Assembly (NCBI GenBank): GCA_033852165.1
Contig: JAWSUZ010000034.1
Span: 1-64,000 of the forward strand
Length of the DNA: 64,000 bases
Source: Agarilytica sp033852165
GTDB lineage: Bacteria > Pseudomonadota > Gammaproteobacteria > Pseudomonadales > Cellvibrionaceae
Direction: 5' to 3'
Made by a program: the position numbers and the translations under genes. Positions 18,272 through 26,231 of this stretch are shown here, piece after piece (position 1 is the stretch's first letter; each line of letters opens with the position of its first letter). The notes beneath the pieces are model-generated. The model searched no databases. It had not been told where the DNA came from and saw only the letters and a list, made by a program, of their open reading frames with translations.

Positions 18272-18277
18272 TGCTCG

Positions 18278-19123
18278 TTATGAACCGAGTTTGGCTTCGG
18301 CTGATGCAACCGTTTGGTATATCAGGGTGTTAATCGTCATGGGGCCAACGCCACCAGGAACGGGGCTAAATGCGCTAACTCGCTCAGAAAGTGGCGCTAA
18401 TTCGATATCGCCAACACCACCGGGGTGGTAACCGGCATCAACAACAACTGCGCCATCTTTGATCCATTGAGCTTTAATGAACTCGGGCTTACCCACGGCG
18501 CCAACAATAATATCGGCCATTTTTATGTGCGTGGCTAAATCTTGGGTGCGTGAATGGCATATTGTGACAGTGGCGTTAGCATTCAGCAGCATTGCGGCCA
18601 TAGGTTTGCCCAGGATGGGGCTACGTCCGACCACTACCGCATGTTTTCCGGCCAGAGGTATGTCAAAGCCTTCGAGTAGGCGCATAATGCCTTTAGGTGT
18701 CGCACAGCCGTAGGCCTCTTCGCCCATGGCCATGCGGCCAAAGCCCAGGCACGTTACGCCGTCTACGTCCTTCTCAAGCGCAATGGCGTCGAAACAGAGG
18801 CGCTCATCGATTTGTTCCGGTACGGGGTGTTGCAATAAGATGCCGTGAACATCTTCGTTGGCGTTAAGTTCTTGAATTTTCGCATGTAGCTCTTCCGTCG
18901 TAGTAGATGAGGGCATTTCCACTTTGAGTGATTCCATCCCAATACGGGTGCATGCATTTCCCTTCATTTTCACATAGGTGGCCGACGCTGGGTCTGCGCC
19001 AACCAATATCGTGGCGAGGATTGGTGTGCGTCCAGTTTTCTCTTTTAGGGCTGAGACTCGTTGGCTCAGTTCTGTTTCAGTCTTTTTCGCGAGAGCTTTG
19101 CCGTCAAGAACTAGTGCGCTCAT
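18278..19123 (-). CDS. folD: Bifunctional methylenetetrahydrofolate dehydrogenase/cyclohydrolase FolD
   Basis: A 281-residue protein, full FolD length. The N-terminal catalytic region has SATYVKMKGNAC with the active Lys and the ILLQHPVPEQID block; the NADP domain has VVVGRSPILGKPMA and the C-terminus PVPGGVGPMTINTL. It interconverts 5,10-methylene-, methenyl- and 10-formyl-tetrahydrofolate in the cytoplasm for purine and fMet synthesis. It is the first gene of a minus-strand operon with the two rRNA-modification genes. Confidence 0.95.
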   Translation of the reverse strand: MSALVLDGKALAKKTETELSQRVSALKEKTGRTPILATILVGADPASATYVKMKGNACTRIGMESLKVEMPSSTTTEELHAKIQELNANEDVHGILLQHPVPEQIDERLCFDAIALEKDVDGVTCLGFGRMAMGEEAYGCATPKGIMRLLEGFDIPLAGKHAVVVGRSPILGKPMAAMLLNANATVTICHSRTQDLATHIKMADIIVGAVGKPEFIKAQWIKDGAVVVDAGYHPGGVGDIELAPLSERVSAFSPVPGGVGPMTINTLIYQTVASAEAKLGS

Positions 19124-19262
19124 GGAGTGTTTCCTGTGATGAGTTTTTCAATTGGGGGGAAGATTCAGCGCATTTTCCCATAGCTTGTCGATTCTTCCAA
19201 ATAAATCAATAAAATCAAACTGATAGATTTGAAAGTCGATGAAAAATTCTTTCAAATTGACG

Positions 19263-19291
19263 TTGACGAAGGGTAGGGTCGTGGGTATTAT
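19263..19291 (+). promoter_or_regulatory. Sigma-70 promoter of the tRNA cluster
   Basis: TTGACG (19263-19268) and TATTAT (19286-19291) are separated by 17 bp, and a GC-rich discriminator gcagccctc follows, as in stringently controlled stable-RNA promoters. A second overlapping TTGACG lies at 19257. Transcription would begin near 19298, about 100 nt before the first tRNA. Confidence 0.7.
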
Positions 19292-19395
19292 GCAGCCCTC
19301 TCGAAACACGGCACTTATCACTAAGCGCCAAGTTAAAGAAGCTAGGTAGCTCGGAGTTAAGTTGCTTTTGCAGTCGAGAGAATCGAAATGTTAGT

Positions 19396-19472
19396 CGGAG
19401 TGTAGCGCAGCCTGGTAGCGCGCCTGCTTTGGGAGCAGGATGTCGGGGGTTCGAATCCCTCCACTCCGACCA
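19396..19472 (+). tRNA. tRNA-Pro (anticodon TGG)
   Basis: Cloverleaf of 77 nt with encoded CCA. Acceptor cggagtg/cactccg, anticodon arm cctgc-tttggga-gcagg giving anticodon TGG, and the T-loop ttcgaat are all intact. First of three tRNAs in one transcript. Confidence 0.95.
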
Positions 19473-19502
19473 TTCGAATAAAGCCTCAGTAGGGCTCATA
19501 AA

Positions 19503-19579
<77 letters not shown>

Positions 19580-19644
19580 TTGCTTTCTTTATGATCTGAA
19601 ATTTCCAGTATCTAGCTGTAAAATTTTGGAATGCTTCTTCAGTG

Positions 19645-19720
19645 GTGAGCGTAGCTCAGTCGGTAGAGCCCCGGATTGTGATTCCGGTGGTCGCGGGTTC
19701 GATCCCCGTCGCTCACCCCA
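19645..19720 (+). tRNA. tRNA-His (anticodon GTG)
   Basis: Acceptor gtgagcg/cgctcac with an extra 5' G at 19645 pairing with C before CCA, the identity element of tRNA-His. Anticodon arm ccgga-ttgtgat-tccgg gives anticodon GTG. No clear terminator hairpin follows. Confidence 0.95.
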
Positions 19721-20046
19721 ATTTTCCTTTTTTGTTCAATAGTTATCCTCTGTGTGAAAGCACTTGCTGTTACATTCTGCCTCTCGCTGGCGTCAGATTG
19801 GCTACTCTCTTTTTAAAATTTTTGTTCCTGTTTGTTCCTTTTTTTCGCGTGCGTGGTTTGATGCATTTAAATCAAGCTTGTGTTTGATGTCCCCGTTTCT
19901 GAAAAAATGTTATTTATAGTTCGCTGGGCATACGAAGTTGATAGCAATATTATGGTTTGGTAGTTACAAAAATTTAATTAAGTCGGATTGCTGGTTCGCT
20001 ATGTAGATCCGGTTTCTCGGGTGCAGGATAAAGGGAGGGGGATTTA
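19721..20046. other. Gap without a supported gene
   Basis: No gene, hairpin or promoter stands out. A strong purine-rich ribosome site (ggaggggg) at its end precedes ATG 20047, discussed with the metallopeptidase. Confidence 0.4.
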
Positions 20047-20081
20047 ATGGGCTTTTTTAGAGGCGTGTACCGAAAGGTTGT

Positions 20082-20993
20082 ATGGCTGTGTTTGTTTTTT
20101 TGCTGCCGTCAGCTGCAATGGCAGAAATATACAGCTGGAAGGATGCGAATGGGAAAATGCACTTTGGTGATCGTAAGCTTGAAGGTGTCAACCAGAAGGA
20201 GGTGACGGTCAGGTCTCATAAATCCAGCTGGAAAACCTTCGAGATTGAAATTAACGATGTTAACGGCGTTTTAACCTCCGAAGAAAGGGAGCAAATTAAA
20301 AAAGACGTTAACTCCGTATACCAGTTCTACGATAAATCCCTCTATTTTGATATTTACAAAACCGTCCCAGTCAAAATCCGCCTGTTTGAAATGAAAAGCG
20401 ATTACGAACAGTATACATCGAGCAAATACCAAGCAAATGGCAAGCACACTCGAGGAATTTATTTTTCGTCGACTAATGAGATCGTTGTTTATCTGAATGT
20501 AGCGGAGCGGTTCCGGACGTTTATGACGATAAAGCATGAGACGAGTCATGCCATTGTTGATACGCTAACGCCGTTTATTCCCTCCTGGCTAAACGAGGGG
20601 CTGGCGGAAAATATGGAGGTTGTAGGGGTAGAAAATGGAGCTTTTTATCTTGAGCCTCATAAGGAAAACTATAGGTCATTAAGTTGGTTTGATAAGCAGG
20701 AGCGCATGCTGGATGTGAAGAGGTTCTTGTTGTTGACTAGTATGAAGTTTCGGCAGCAGCAGCGTCAGGGGCGAAGCCCGAATCAAACCCATGCGGGAGA
20801 GTTGGTGCGCATGTTTTTGTCTCAAAAAACGGGTAAAAGCTTCATTACTCGATTGGTTCATATTTACGAAAGGGGAAGTAATATTCTCAGCGCCATTCCG
20901 GCTGACGAGTATTATATAGGCGGTTTAAGGGTGATGCAGGATGATTGGGATCGTTGGGTTAGGCGATCGAGGAGTGTGAGAGTCGTTTTATAG
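20082..20993 (+). CDS. Exported DUF4124 + zinc metallopeptidase (gluzincin-like) protein
   Basis: The frame from ATG 20082 gives 303 residues: a DUF4124 segment (IYSWKDANGKMHFGDRKL, 16-33) common in periplasmic proteins, then a peptidase-MA-like domain with the zinc motif HETSH at 152-156 and WLNEG at 169-173 supplying the third ligand. As read, the signal peptide lacks its basic N-region. ATG 20047, with a much better ribosome site, reads MGFFRGVYRKVVWLCLFF and would join this frame if the T7 run at 20091-20099 had one more T, giving a textbook signal peptide ending AAMA. Either a sequencing or real indel, or slippage, is implied. Substrate unknown. Confidence 0.75.
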   Translation: MAVFVFLLPSAAMAEIYSWKDANGKMHFGDRKLEGVNQKEVTVRSHKSSWKTFEIEINDVNGVLTSEEREQIKKDVNSVYQFYDKSLYFDIYKTVPVKIRLFEMKSDYEQYTSSKYQANGKHTRGIYFSSTNEIVVYLNVAERFRTFMTIKHETSHAIVDTLTPFIPSWLNEGLAENMEVVGVENGAFYLEPHKENYRSLSWFDKQERMLDVKRFLLLTSMKFRQQQRQGRSPNQTHAGELVRMFLSQKTGKSFITRLVHIYERGSNILSAIPADEYYIGGLRVMQDDWDRWVRRSRSVRVVL

Positions 20994-21122
20994 TGTTCGT
21001 AGTGCGTGAGTCTATTTTTGCTGGTTGGTGTTGAGGGGCTGTTAGTGCATGGAAGTTATTTAGTTTGTTTCGCTCCTATTATAGGCGCTGACATTCGTCT
21101 GGCAACGGGTTGGAAAAGCTAA

Positions 21123-21506
21123 TTAATTTTTGCTCTTGTAAGCAAGCTTGCTAGCTTCGTTATCCCAGCTGCTTGCGCCATCAAACTTCGTAATCGTGAC
21201 AGACTCCGGATGGGTATCGAAACAATTCACATTGACGTCGACACCGTCGGGATTGGATCTGGGAGTATAAAAAGGTTTTATTCCGCATGTATTGCAAAAG
21301 GTATGCTTTGCTACACCCGTGTTGAATGTGTATGTGTTGAGCTGTTCTTCGCCTGAGATAATCGTAAATTTACTTAGGGGAACTATTAGATGTAAAAAGC
21401 CTGATTTTTTACATATCGAACAGTTGCAGAGTTCAACTTCTAAATTTTCTGGCGCCTCTACTTCAAACCGTACTTTTTTACAGTGACAGCTCCCAGTGTA
21501 AATCAT
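21123..21506 (-). CDS. GFA-family (glutathione-dependent formaldehyde-activating-like) zinc protein
   Basis: A 127-residue protein with the family Cys pattern: GSCHCKKVRFEV at 6-17, CNCSICKKSG near 27-36 and FCNTCGIKPF near 90-99, which bind two zinc ions. The family is named after glutathione-formaldehyde adduct formation, but most members are of unproved function. The start is 36 bp beyond the stop of the kinase gene upstream on the same strand, so they may be co-transcribed. Confidence 0.85.
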   Translation of the reverse strand: MIYTGSCHCKKVRFEVEAPENLEVELCNCSICKKSGFLHLIVPLSKFTIISGEEQLNTYTFNTGVAKHTFCNTCGIKPFYTPRSNPDGVDVNVNCFDTHPESVTITKFDGASSWDNEASKLAYKSKN

Positions 21507-21542
21507 TTTTAAGCCTATTGGTCTTTCTAAACTTAGCTGCCA

Positions 21543-22982
21543 CTAGTTAAGTTGCAGCTGAAGATGAAAGGTAGTTCCAACATTGATGTTGGATGTGATG
21601 GCAATTTGCCCTTGGTGGTGATCTGCAATAATAAAGTGGGTAAACGACAATCTATTTTCGCCTTCAGTGGATTGTGTTTTGTGGGGCCAAGAATTAAAAA
21701 ATGGCTCAAAAATATCTTGCTGCTCGTCACCGCTTAAGCCAAGCCCGTTGTGTTGAACTTTAATCCATAAGGCATCATAGCATTCGCTAACCTCTATTTT
21801 AATCGTTGGTGTAAAGCCGTCTTTTTCTACTTTTGCCAGTGCATGCACGCAATGTCTAAATAGGCTGAGGAATACTTGCTGCATTTCTGCGATATAGCAG
21901 GGGATCTCTGGAAGTTTATCTTCAAAGTTGCGTTCTATCTCAACATCTAAAAAGCGTAAGCCTGTTGGGTCAGACAGGGTGTTTTCCGCAAGGTCGATGG
22001 CGTGTTCAACAATGTCGGGCATGTAGGCAATCCGTTTTTTATCACCGTGGCTGCGTGCAAACTCCAGCAAATTATTAATGACAGAGTTAACTTGCTTGCC
22101 TCGGAGAGCAGCATCGCTTAAGACTTCGTTCAATTCGTTTGAGTTAGCGTTGGCTTCTAAAAGCGATGCCGATTTCTGTATCGTGGATAAGTCTTCCGAA
22201 ATTGCCTGCAGGGGGATGGAGATATCGTGCGCCATCGTTGAGGCTAGCTCTCCCATGGATGACATTTTGTCTCGCTGGATAAGCTGATTTTCGGCCAGAG
22301 TTCTCTGTGTGACGTTGTCGATCAGAATGACAACTCCGCGATCGAGCTGTCCTTTAAGCGGGAATATAAGAATGTCGAAGTAATATTGGCCTCGCTGGCT
22401 GTGTTTAATTGTTGTCGGTAGTCCGCTGATTAATACATCCTTAACTTGTTCCGGAGATATGGTAATTGTTGGGTATATTTCCCATAGGTTTGCGCCGGAT
22501 GCTTTATAGTATTCAATGCCTGTGATGTCTTCAGCACAACGGTTCCATTGGGTGATATTAAGATCACCGTTTAGCCCTATCAGCATGGATGGCAGGGACT
22601 GAAGTATGTTCTTTATATAAGCTTCTGATGACTGCAATAATTGTGATGTTGTTTTGTGCTGGTCGATCTCACCTTCTAATGCCGTATTGGCTTCTTTTAA
22701 TAGGTGGTTGGACTTATCGAGTGTGGCCGTGCGTTCGAGAACGCGCTGTTCGAGAGCGTCGCGTATTTCTTTGAGTGCTCGGTTGGCCTTTACTTGGCGT
22801 CTATGGCTAAAAAATAGGTTAACAAGCGTGACGCTCAGAGCAACAATTAAGACCGAGCTCGAAAAGTTTGCAACGTATTGCCATTTTGTTTCGTTGTTTT
22901 CGTCTTTGAAATAATCAATAAAACCAGCATGGCTAGATAGAGAGTAAAGAGAAACACTTAAAAAGAGAGAAAGTTTACGCAT
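21543..22982 (-). CDS. Membrane PAS-containing histidine kinase with degenerate ATPase domain
   Basis: 479 residues: signal/anchor region, membrane span at about 37-59, coiled coil 65-120, PAS domain about 120-225, HisKA with phospho-acceptor His252 in STMAHDISIPLQ, and a HATPase-like domain from about 325. Key ATP-site residues look altered: the N-box QQVFLSLFRHCVHAL (369-382) has His/Cys where Asn-Ala is expected, the G1 box reads VQHNGLGL (409-416) without its Asp, and the second Gly-rich box is replaced by GENRLSFTHF. The domain shape is otherwise kept to the end. It may therefore bind nucleotide poorly and act as a sensor or phosphatase partner. No response regulator is adjacent. Confidence 0.75.
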   Translation of the reverse strand: MRKLSLFLSVSLYSLSSHAGFIDYFKDENNETKWQYVANFSSSVLIVALSVTLVNLFFSHRRQVKANRALKEIRDALEQRVLERTATLDKSNHLLKEANTALEGEIDQHKTTSQLLQSSEAYIKNILQSLPSMLIGLNGDLNITQWNRCAEDITGIEYYKASGANLWEIYPTITISPEQVKDVLISGLPTTIKHSQRGQYYFDILIFPLKGQLDRGVVILIDNVTQRTLAENQLIQRDKMSSMGELASTMAHDISIPLQAISEDLSTIQKSASLLEANANSNELNEVLSDAALRGKQVNSVINNLLEFARSHGDKKRIAYMPDIVEHAIDLAENTLSDPTGLRFLDVEIERNFEDKLPEIPCYIAEMQQVFLSLFRHCVHALAKVEKDGFTPTIKIEVSECYDALWIKVQHNGLGLSGDEQQDIFEPFFNSWPHKTQSTEGENRLSFTHFIIADHHQGQIAITSNINVGTTFHLQLQLN

Positions 22983-23254
22983 GAATTGTCGTGATATTCC
23001 AACATTATTTTAGCTGGAATAATAGCAGATGGCAGGGTATTTAGCAGGGCATTTTGTATCTGCGGAGTGGTTGTTTTACATTCGTTTTTACGGGTTTACG
23101 TTCATTAAAAGTCATTATCGCTCGGTTGGCGAGCTTGGTTTGGCGCAGTGCGTCACAAGATGGGGTAATTAAGGCTATCATTGTCGCTTGCCTGCAATAT
23201 ACTATTGGCCACATCTCCAGGTATGGGTAAAGCGATGAGAATGGTATTTCGGCA

Positions 23255-24016
23255 ATGTTAAAAAAATGTAATTGGCTGTTGGTGGTCTGTTGTTTTTTTC
23301 TGGTGCAGCCTGCAATTTCTAAGGAAATGAAGCCCGGCGTTTCGCTGGAAGTGATCGACGCCTATGCCGATGTGCATTCTGGTCCTGGGCGCGGATATCC
23401 AGTTTTTTATACGATAGAGCAGGGCGAAAAGGTCGAGATACTTACACGTCGGCCAGGTTGGTATGAGGTGCGCGCAGAAAACGGCAGGGTTGGTTGGACG
23501 ACAGCAGCACAAATATCCCGGACGATTCAGGCTACTGGTGAGCCGGCAGATTTGCCTTCTGTTGGTTATGGCGACTACATCAAAAATAGCTGGGTTACGG
23601 GGTTTTCTACTGGTCAATTTGCTGGTGGTGACTTGGAAGGGTATGAGATCTTCAGTGTGACCGGAGGTTATCGTTTTTTAAGTTGGCTTGGAGCTGATGT
23701 CGAGTTGGGACGCCTATTTGGCTCGGATGCAAGTGGTGATTACTACGCCGCAAATGTTTATCTTGAGCCTTTCTCTGACTGGAAACTTTCACCTTATGTA
23801 ACATTGGGTGTTGGTGAGCTGAGTCTTGGTTCTCAGCCTCAGCTTATTTCCTTTTCTGAAAAGAGTTCAAACTTTAACAGTTATGGCCTGGGGACGAGCT
23901 ATTATCTTGGGCGCAATTTTGTAATCAAAGCTGAATACAGGTGGTATTCAGTATCAACCAATGATGAGACGGAGAGCTTAGAGGCGTGGAAAATCGGCTT
24001 CAACACATTTTTCTAA
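23255..24016 (+). CDS. Exported SH3b-domain outer-membrane beta-barrel protein
   Basis: 253 residues with a signal peptide ending PAISKE near residue 24. An SH3b domain (about 30-88: YADVHSGPGRGYPVFYTIEQGEKVEILTR split around GWYEVR) is followed by amphipathic beta strands ending EAWKIGFNTFF, an outer-membrane barrel pattern with C-terminal Phe. The SH3b may hold peptidoglycan while the barrel sits in the outer membrane. It overlaps the next barrel gene by 31 bp and stands just upstream of the Glt-like operon, so a shared role is inferred. Confidence 0.65.
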   Translation: MLKKCNWLLVVCCFFLVQPAISKEMKPGVSLEVIDAYADVHSGPGRGYPVFYTIEQGEKVEILTRRPGWYEVRAENGRVGWTTAAQISRTIQATGEPADLPSVGYGDYIKNSWVTGFSTGQFAGGDLEGYEIFSVTGGYRFLSWLGADVELGRLFGSDASGDYYAANVYLEPFSDWKLSPYVTLGVGELSLGSQPQLISFSEKSSNFNSYGLGTSYYLGRNFVIKAEYRWYSVSTNDETESLEAWKIGFNTFF

Positions 24017-24588
24017 AACCCTTTACTATCGTGAGCCTCAGTGTAGCGGCCCTTTTAATGGGGGCAGAAAGCACATGTGCTGGCGAGCTAAAGGTCAATT
24101 CAGAGCTTTTTGATGTTGGTTTAACCGCCGGCATTATCAATCTTGAGGATTTTCCCGCCGAATATCTGATTGGGGCGAGTGTAACGTTTAAGGCTTCCGA
24201 GTCTTTCTTTTTGCAATATAATTATGTGCAGGCGGATATATCGCGGTCTACTCACGAACAGGGAGGGTTGGAGTACGGTGTTGATCGAAGTTTTAGCCAT
24301 TATGATTTGTTGATTGGTTACAATCTTTTTCAGGGGGAATTTTTTGCGGGTGAAGGTGATGCCCACCTTTCTTCTTTGTATGTTGTTGGTGGTATCGGAG
24401 ATACGGATTTTGGTGGGGAGGAGAACTTTACCTATACCTTTGGTGTTGGTTATCAAATAGAGTTTTTTCGAAAATACGTTCTGCGAGTTGATTACCGAGA
24501 CTACTTGTATGAGTCGGCGATTATTTCTGGCGCCGATAAGACCGTGCAGAGTAGCCAGTTTAGTGTAGGGATGGGGTATCTATTTTGA
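23986..24588 (+). CDS. Outer-membrane beta-barrel protein of the Glt-cluster-associated type
   Basis: A GTG start overlapping the previous gene gives 200 residues with a signal peptide ending CAGEL near 32, then about eight amphipathic strands (VGLTAGIINLEDF, IGASVTFKASESFFLQYNY, HYDLLIGYNLF) and a C-terminal Phe (VGMGYLF). It is clearly paralogous to the product of 24608-25240: both share VG...G...EDF....IGAS..F...F and a DYRDYL/DFKDHF strand. A single small barrel of this type is typical of proteins found beside Agl-Glt clusters. GTG 24030 is an alternative start without a ribosome site. Confidence 0.65.
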   Translation: MENRLQHIFLKPFTIVSLSVAALLMGAESTCAGELKVNSELFDVGLTAGIINLEDFPAEYLIGASVTFKASESFFLQYNYVQADISRSTHEQGGLEYGVDRSFSHYDLLIGYNLFQGEFFAGEGDAHLSSLYVVGGIGDTDFGGEENFTYTFGVGYQIEFFRKYVLRVDYRDYLYESAIISGADKTVQSSQFSVGMGYLF

Positions 24589-24607
24589 TTCCCCAACCCC
24601 TGACCTT

Positions 24608-25240
24608 TTAAAAGAAGAAGCTTACTCCAAGCGCAATTTCGCTGTTATGCGTCATTTTGTCATCATCTAGAATGTCTCTGCTGACAAAGTGATCCTTGAA
24701 GTCTAGGTTTAACGATAGCCAGTCTGTAAACGCTGTTTTGTAACTAATCCCGACCACTACTCCAGTGTTAGTGTCGCCAGCAAAGTCAACTTGTTCCAGC
24801 CCCCCTGTCAAGTAAAGTCCAGTATTGTATTTTCGTTTTTTCCCCAAAAATGATCTTCCTTTTAATAGTTGGTATCCCGCAGAGATACCAACGTACGAAA
24901 AGTCTCTATCTTCTACAAAGTTTTGATCTGTGAAGTCTTCAGGGTTTGATTGTTCAGTCTCGGAAGATCCAATACTGCCCTCTATAAAAACCTTCTCATT
25001 AAAATAAAATCGGAGGGATGCCCCGATTACAGGGTTTGTATTGAAGTCCTCAACAGAAAGCATCCCAACGTGAACACCTACTTCAAAATGCTCAGTATCT
25101 AGCGCTGCCACATTGGCTGTGGCGATCCTTTTGTCAGGGTCAATGATTTTAATGCTTGATTTACCCTCTTCAGAGTGAACGGTCGTTGAGCATAGAGTAG
25201 TGAAGCATAAAAATGCGAAAGAAGCGGGGAGTTTAAACAT
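24608..25240 (-). CDS. Outer-membrane beta-barrel protein, paralogue of the preceding one
   Basis: 210 residues, signal peptide ending VHS near 23, a short linker, then eight or so beta strands (EVGVHVGMLSVEDF, PVIGASLRFYFNEKVFIEGS, YVGISAGYQLLKG) and a C-terminal Phe triplet (GVSFFF) recognised by the BAM machinery. It is convergent with its paralogue, 19 bp apart, suggesting a local inverted duplication. Its own promoter lies in 25241-25558, back to back with the Glt-like operon, which could allow shared control. Confidence 0.7.
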   Translation of the reverse strand: MFKLPASFAFLCFTTLCSTTVHSEEGKSSIKIIDPDKRIATANVAALDTEHFEVGVHVGMLSVEDFNTNPVIGASLRFYFNEKVFIEGSIGSSETEQSNPEDFTDQNFVEDRDFSYVGISAGYQLLKGRSFLGKKRKYNTGLYLTGGLEQVDFAGDTNTGVVVGISYKTAFTDWLSLNLDFKDHFVSRDILDDDKMTHNSEIALGVSFFF

Positions 25241-25558
25241 GTGATATCCATAGCCATTGCTGTTATGGGATCATTGTACTGAATATTTGGGGCGTCATCG
25301 ATTCAAATAGCGCGAATAGATCTCAGTTTTAACATGAAAAGGACTTTGGGCAGGAGGGTGTGTGTGACGAACAAGCGATCAACTCGATGCTCTGCGATAG
25401 GGAAGATTCTGAGATAGTGTGACCTGTTCGCGAGTTTACGCATATGAGTGTCAGAGTTGACATCAAAATAAGCTATTTTTTACGTGTGCAGGGTAACTAT
25501 TGTTGAGTATATGTTGTATATTTTTGTAATCATTTCAATAAGTTTAGGCGTAAAGTTC

Positions 25559-26227
25559 ATGTACATACTACTGAGTCGAATATCATTGGCTCTGATGCTT
25601 GTTTTTGCTTATATAGGCCTGCAAGCTCAAGAAACTGAACGAGGCGCTGATGAAGCTGCTAACAGTGCTGGAGCTAATATTAGCGTTGATGTTAACGAAG
25701 ATTGGGCTGCATCTATAGAAGATACGAACATAGACTTTGGTGCTGGCGATTCAGAAATGCGTGCGCGATCTGCTCTGAATGAAGTGCAAAAGATTTCGAG
25801 AGATATCCAGATACTCAAAAGTGAGGTTATTGACCTTAATAAAGATCTTACTTTAATGGAGGAAAAGCTTCTCTTTCCTTCCAGCACCAAAGTCTCATTT
25901 TTTGTCTCGGCCACGTCTGGTCAGTTTTTTGAGATCGAAAGTGTCAAGTTGAAAATAGATGGGCGTTTTGTCGCGACGCATATCTATTCAAAAAAACAAC
26001 GTGAGGCCCTATTAAGGGGGGGCGTACACAAGTTATACATCACAAACCTGTCGGAAGGGAAGCACGATATAATAGCATTTTTTACCGGCATTGGTCCGGG
26101 TGAACGAGCATACAAGCGAGCGTCGGAGTTGAAGTTGAAAAAAGGACCGGGTAGTCAATATCTGGAGATAGCGATTAGTGACGACACGGTGGCACAAGAG
26201 CCGACCTTTAAAATGAAGTTATGGTAG
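25559..26227 (+). CDS. Periplasmic coiled-coil protein, first gene of the Glt-like operon
   Basis: ATG 25559, preceded by taggcg, gives 222 residues with a signal peptide MYILLSRISLALMLVFAYIG cleaved after LQAQ. Residues 60-105 form a coiled coil (ALNEVQKISRDIQILKSEVIDLN); the rest is a beta-rich domain (VSFFVSATSGQFFEIESVKL, HKLYITNLSEGKHDIIAFF) of immunoglobulin/PEGA-like pattern. Proteins with a coiled coil then such a domain occur in myxobacterial gliding clusters. It is 4 bp upstream of the first TPR gene, in one operon. Upstream ATGs lack ribosome sites. No enzyme motif is seen. Confidence 0.6.
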   Translation: MYILLSRISLALMLVFAYIGLQAQETERGADEAANSAGANISVDVNEDWAASIEDTNIDFGAGDSEMRARSALNEVQKISRDIQILKSEVIDLNKDLTLMEEKLLFPSSTKVSFFVSATSGQFFEIESVKLKIDGRFVATHIYSKKQREALLRGGVHKLYITNLSEGKHDIIAFFTGIGPGERAYKRASELKLKKGPGSQYLEIAISDDTVAQEPTFKMKLW

Positions 26228-26231
26228 GCCG

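Noticed and set aside
25241..25558. Gene between the barrel gene and the Glt-like operon
   Set aside because: No convincing frame or ribosome site; treated as a divergent promoter region.
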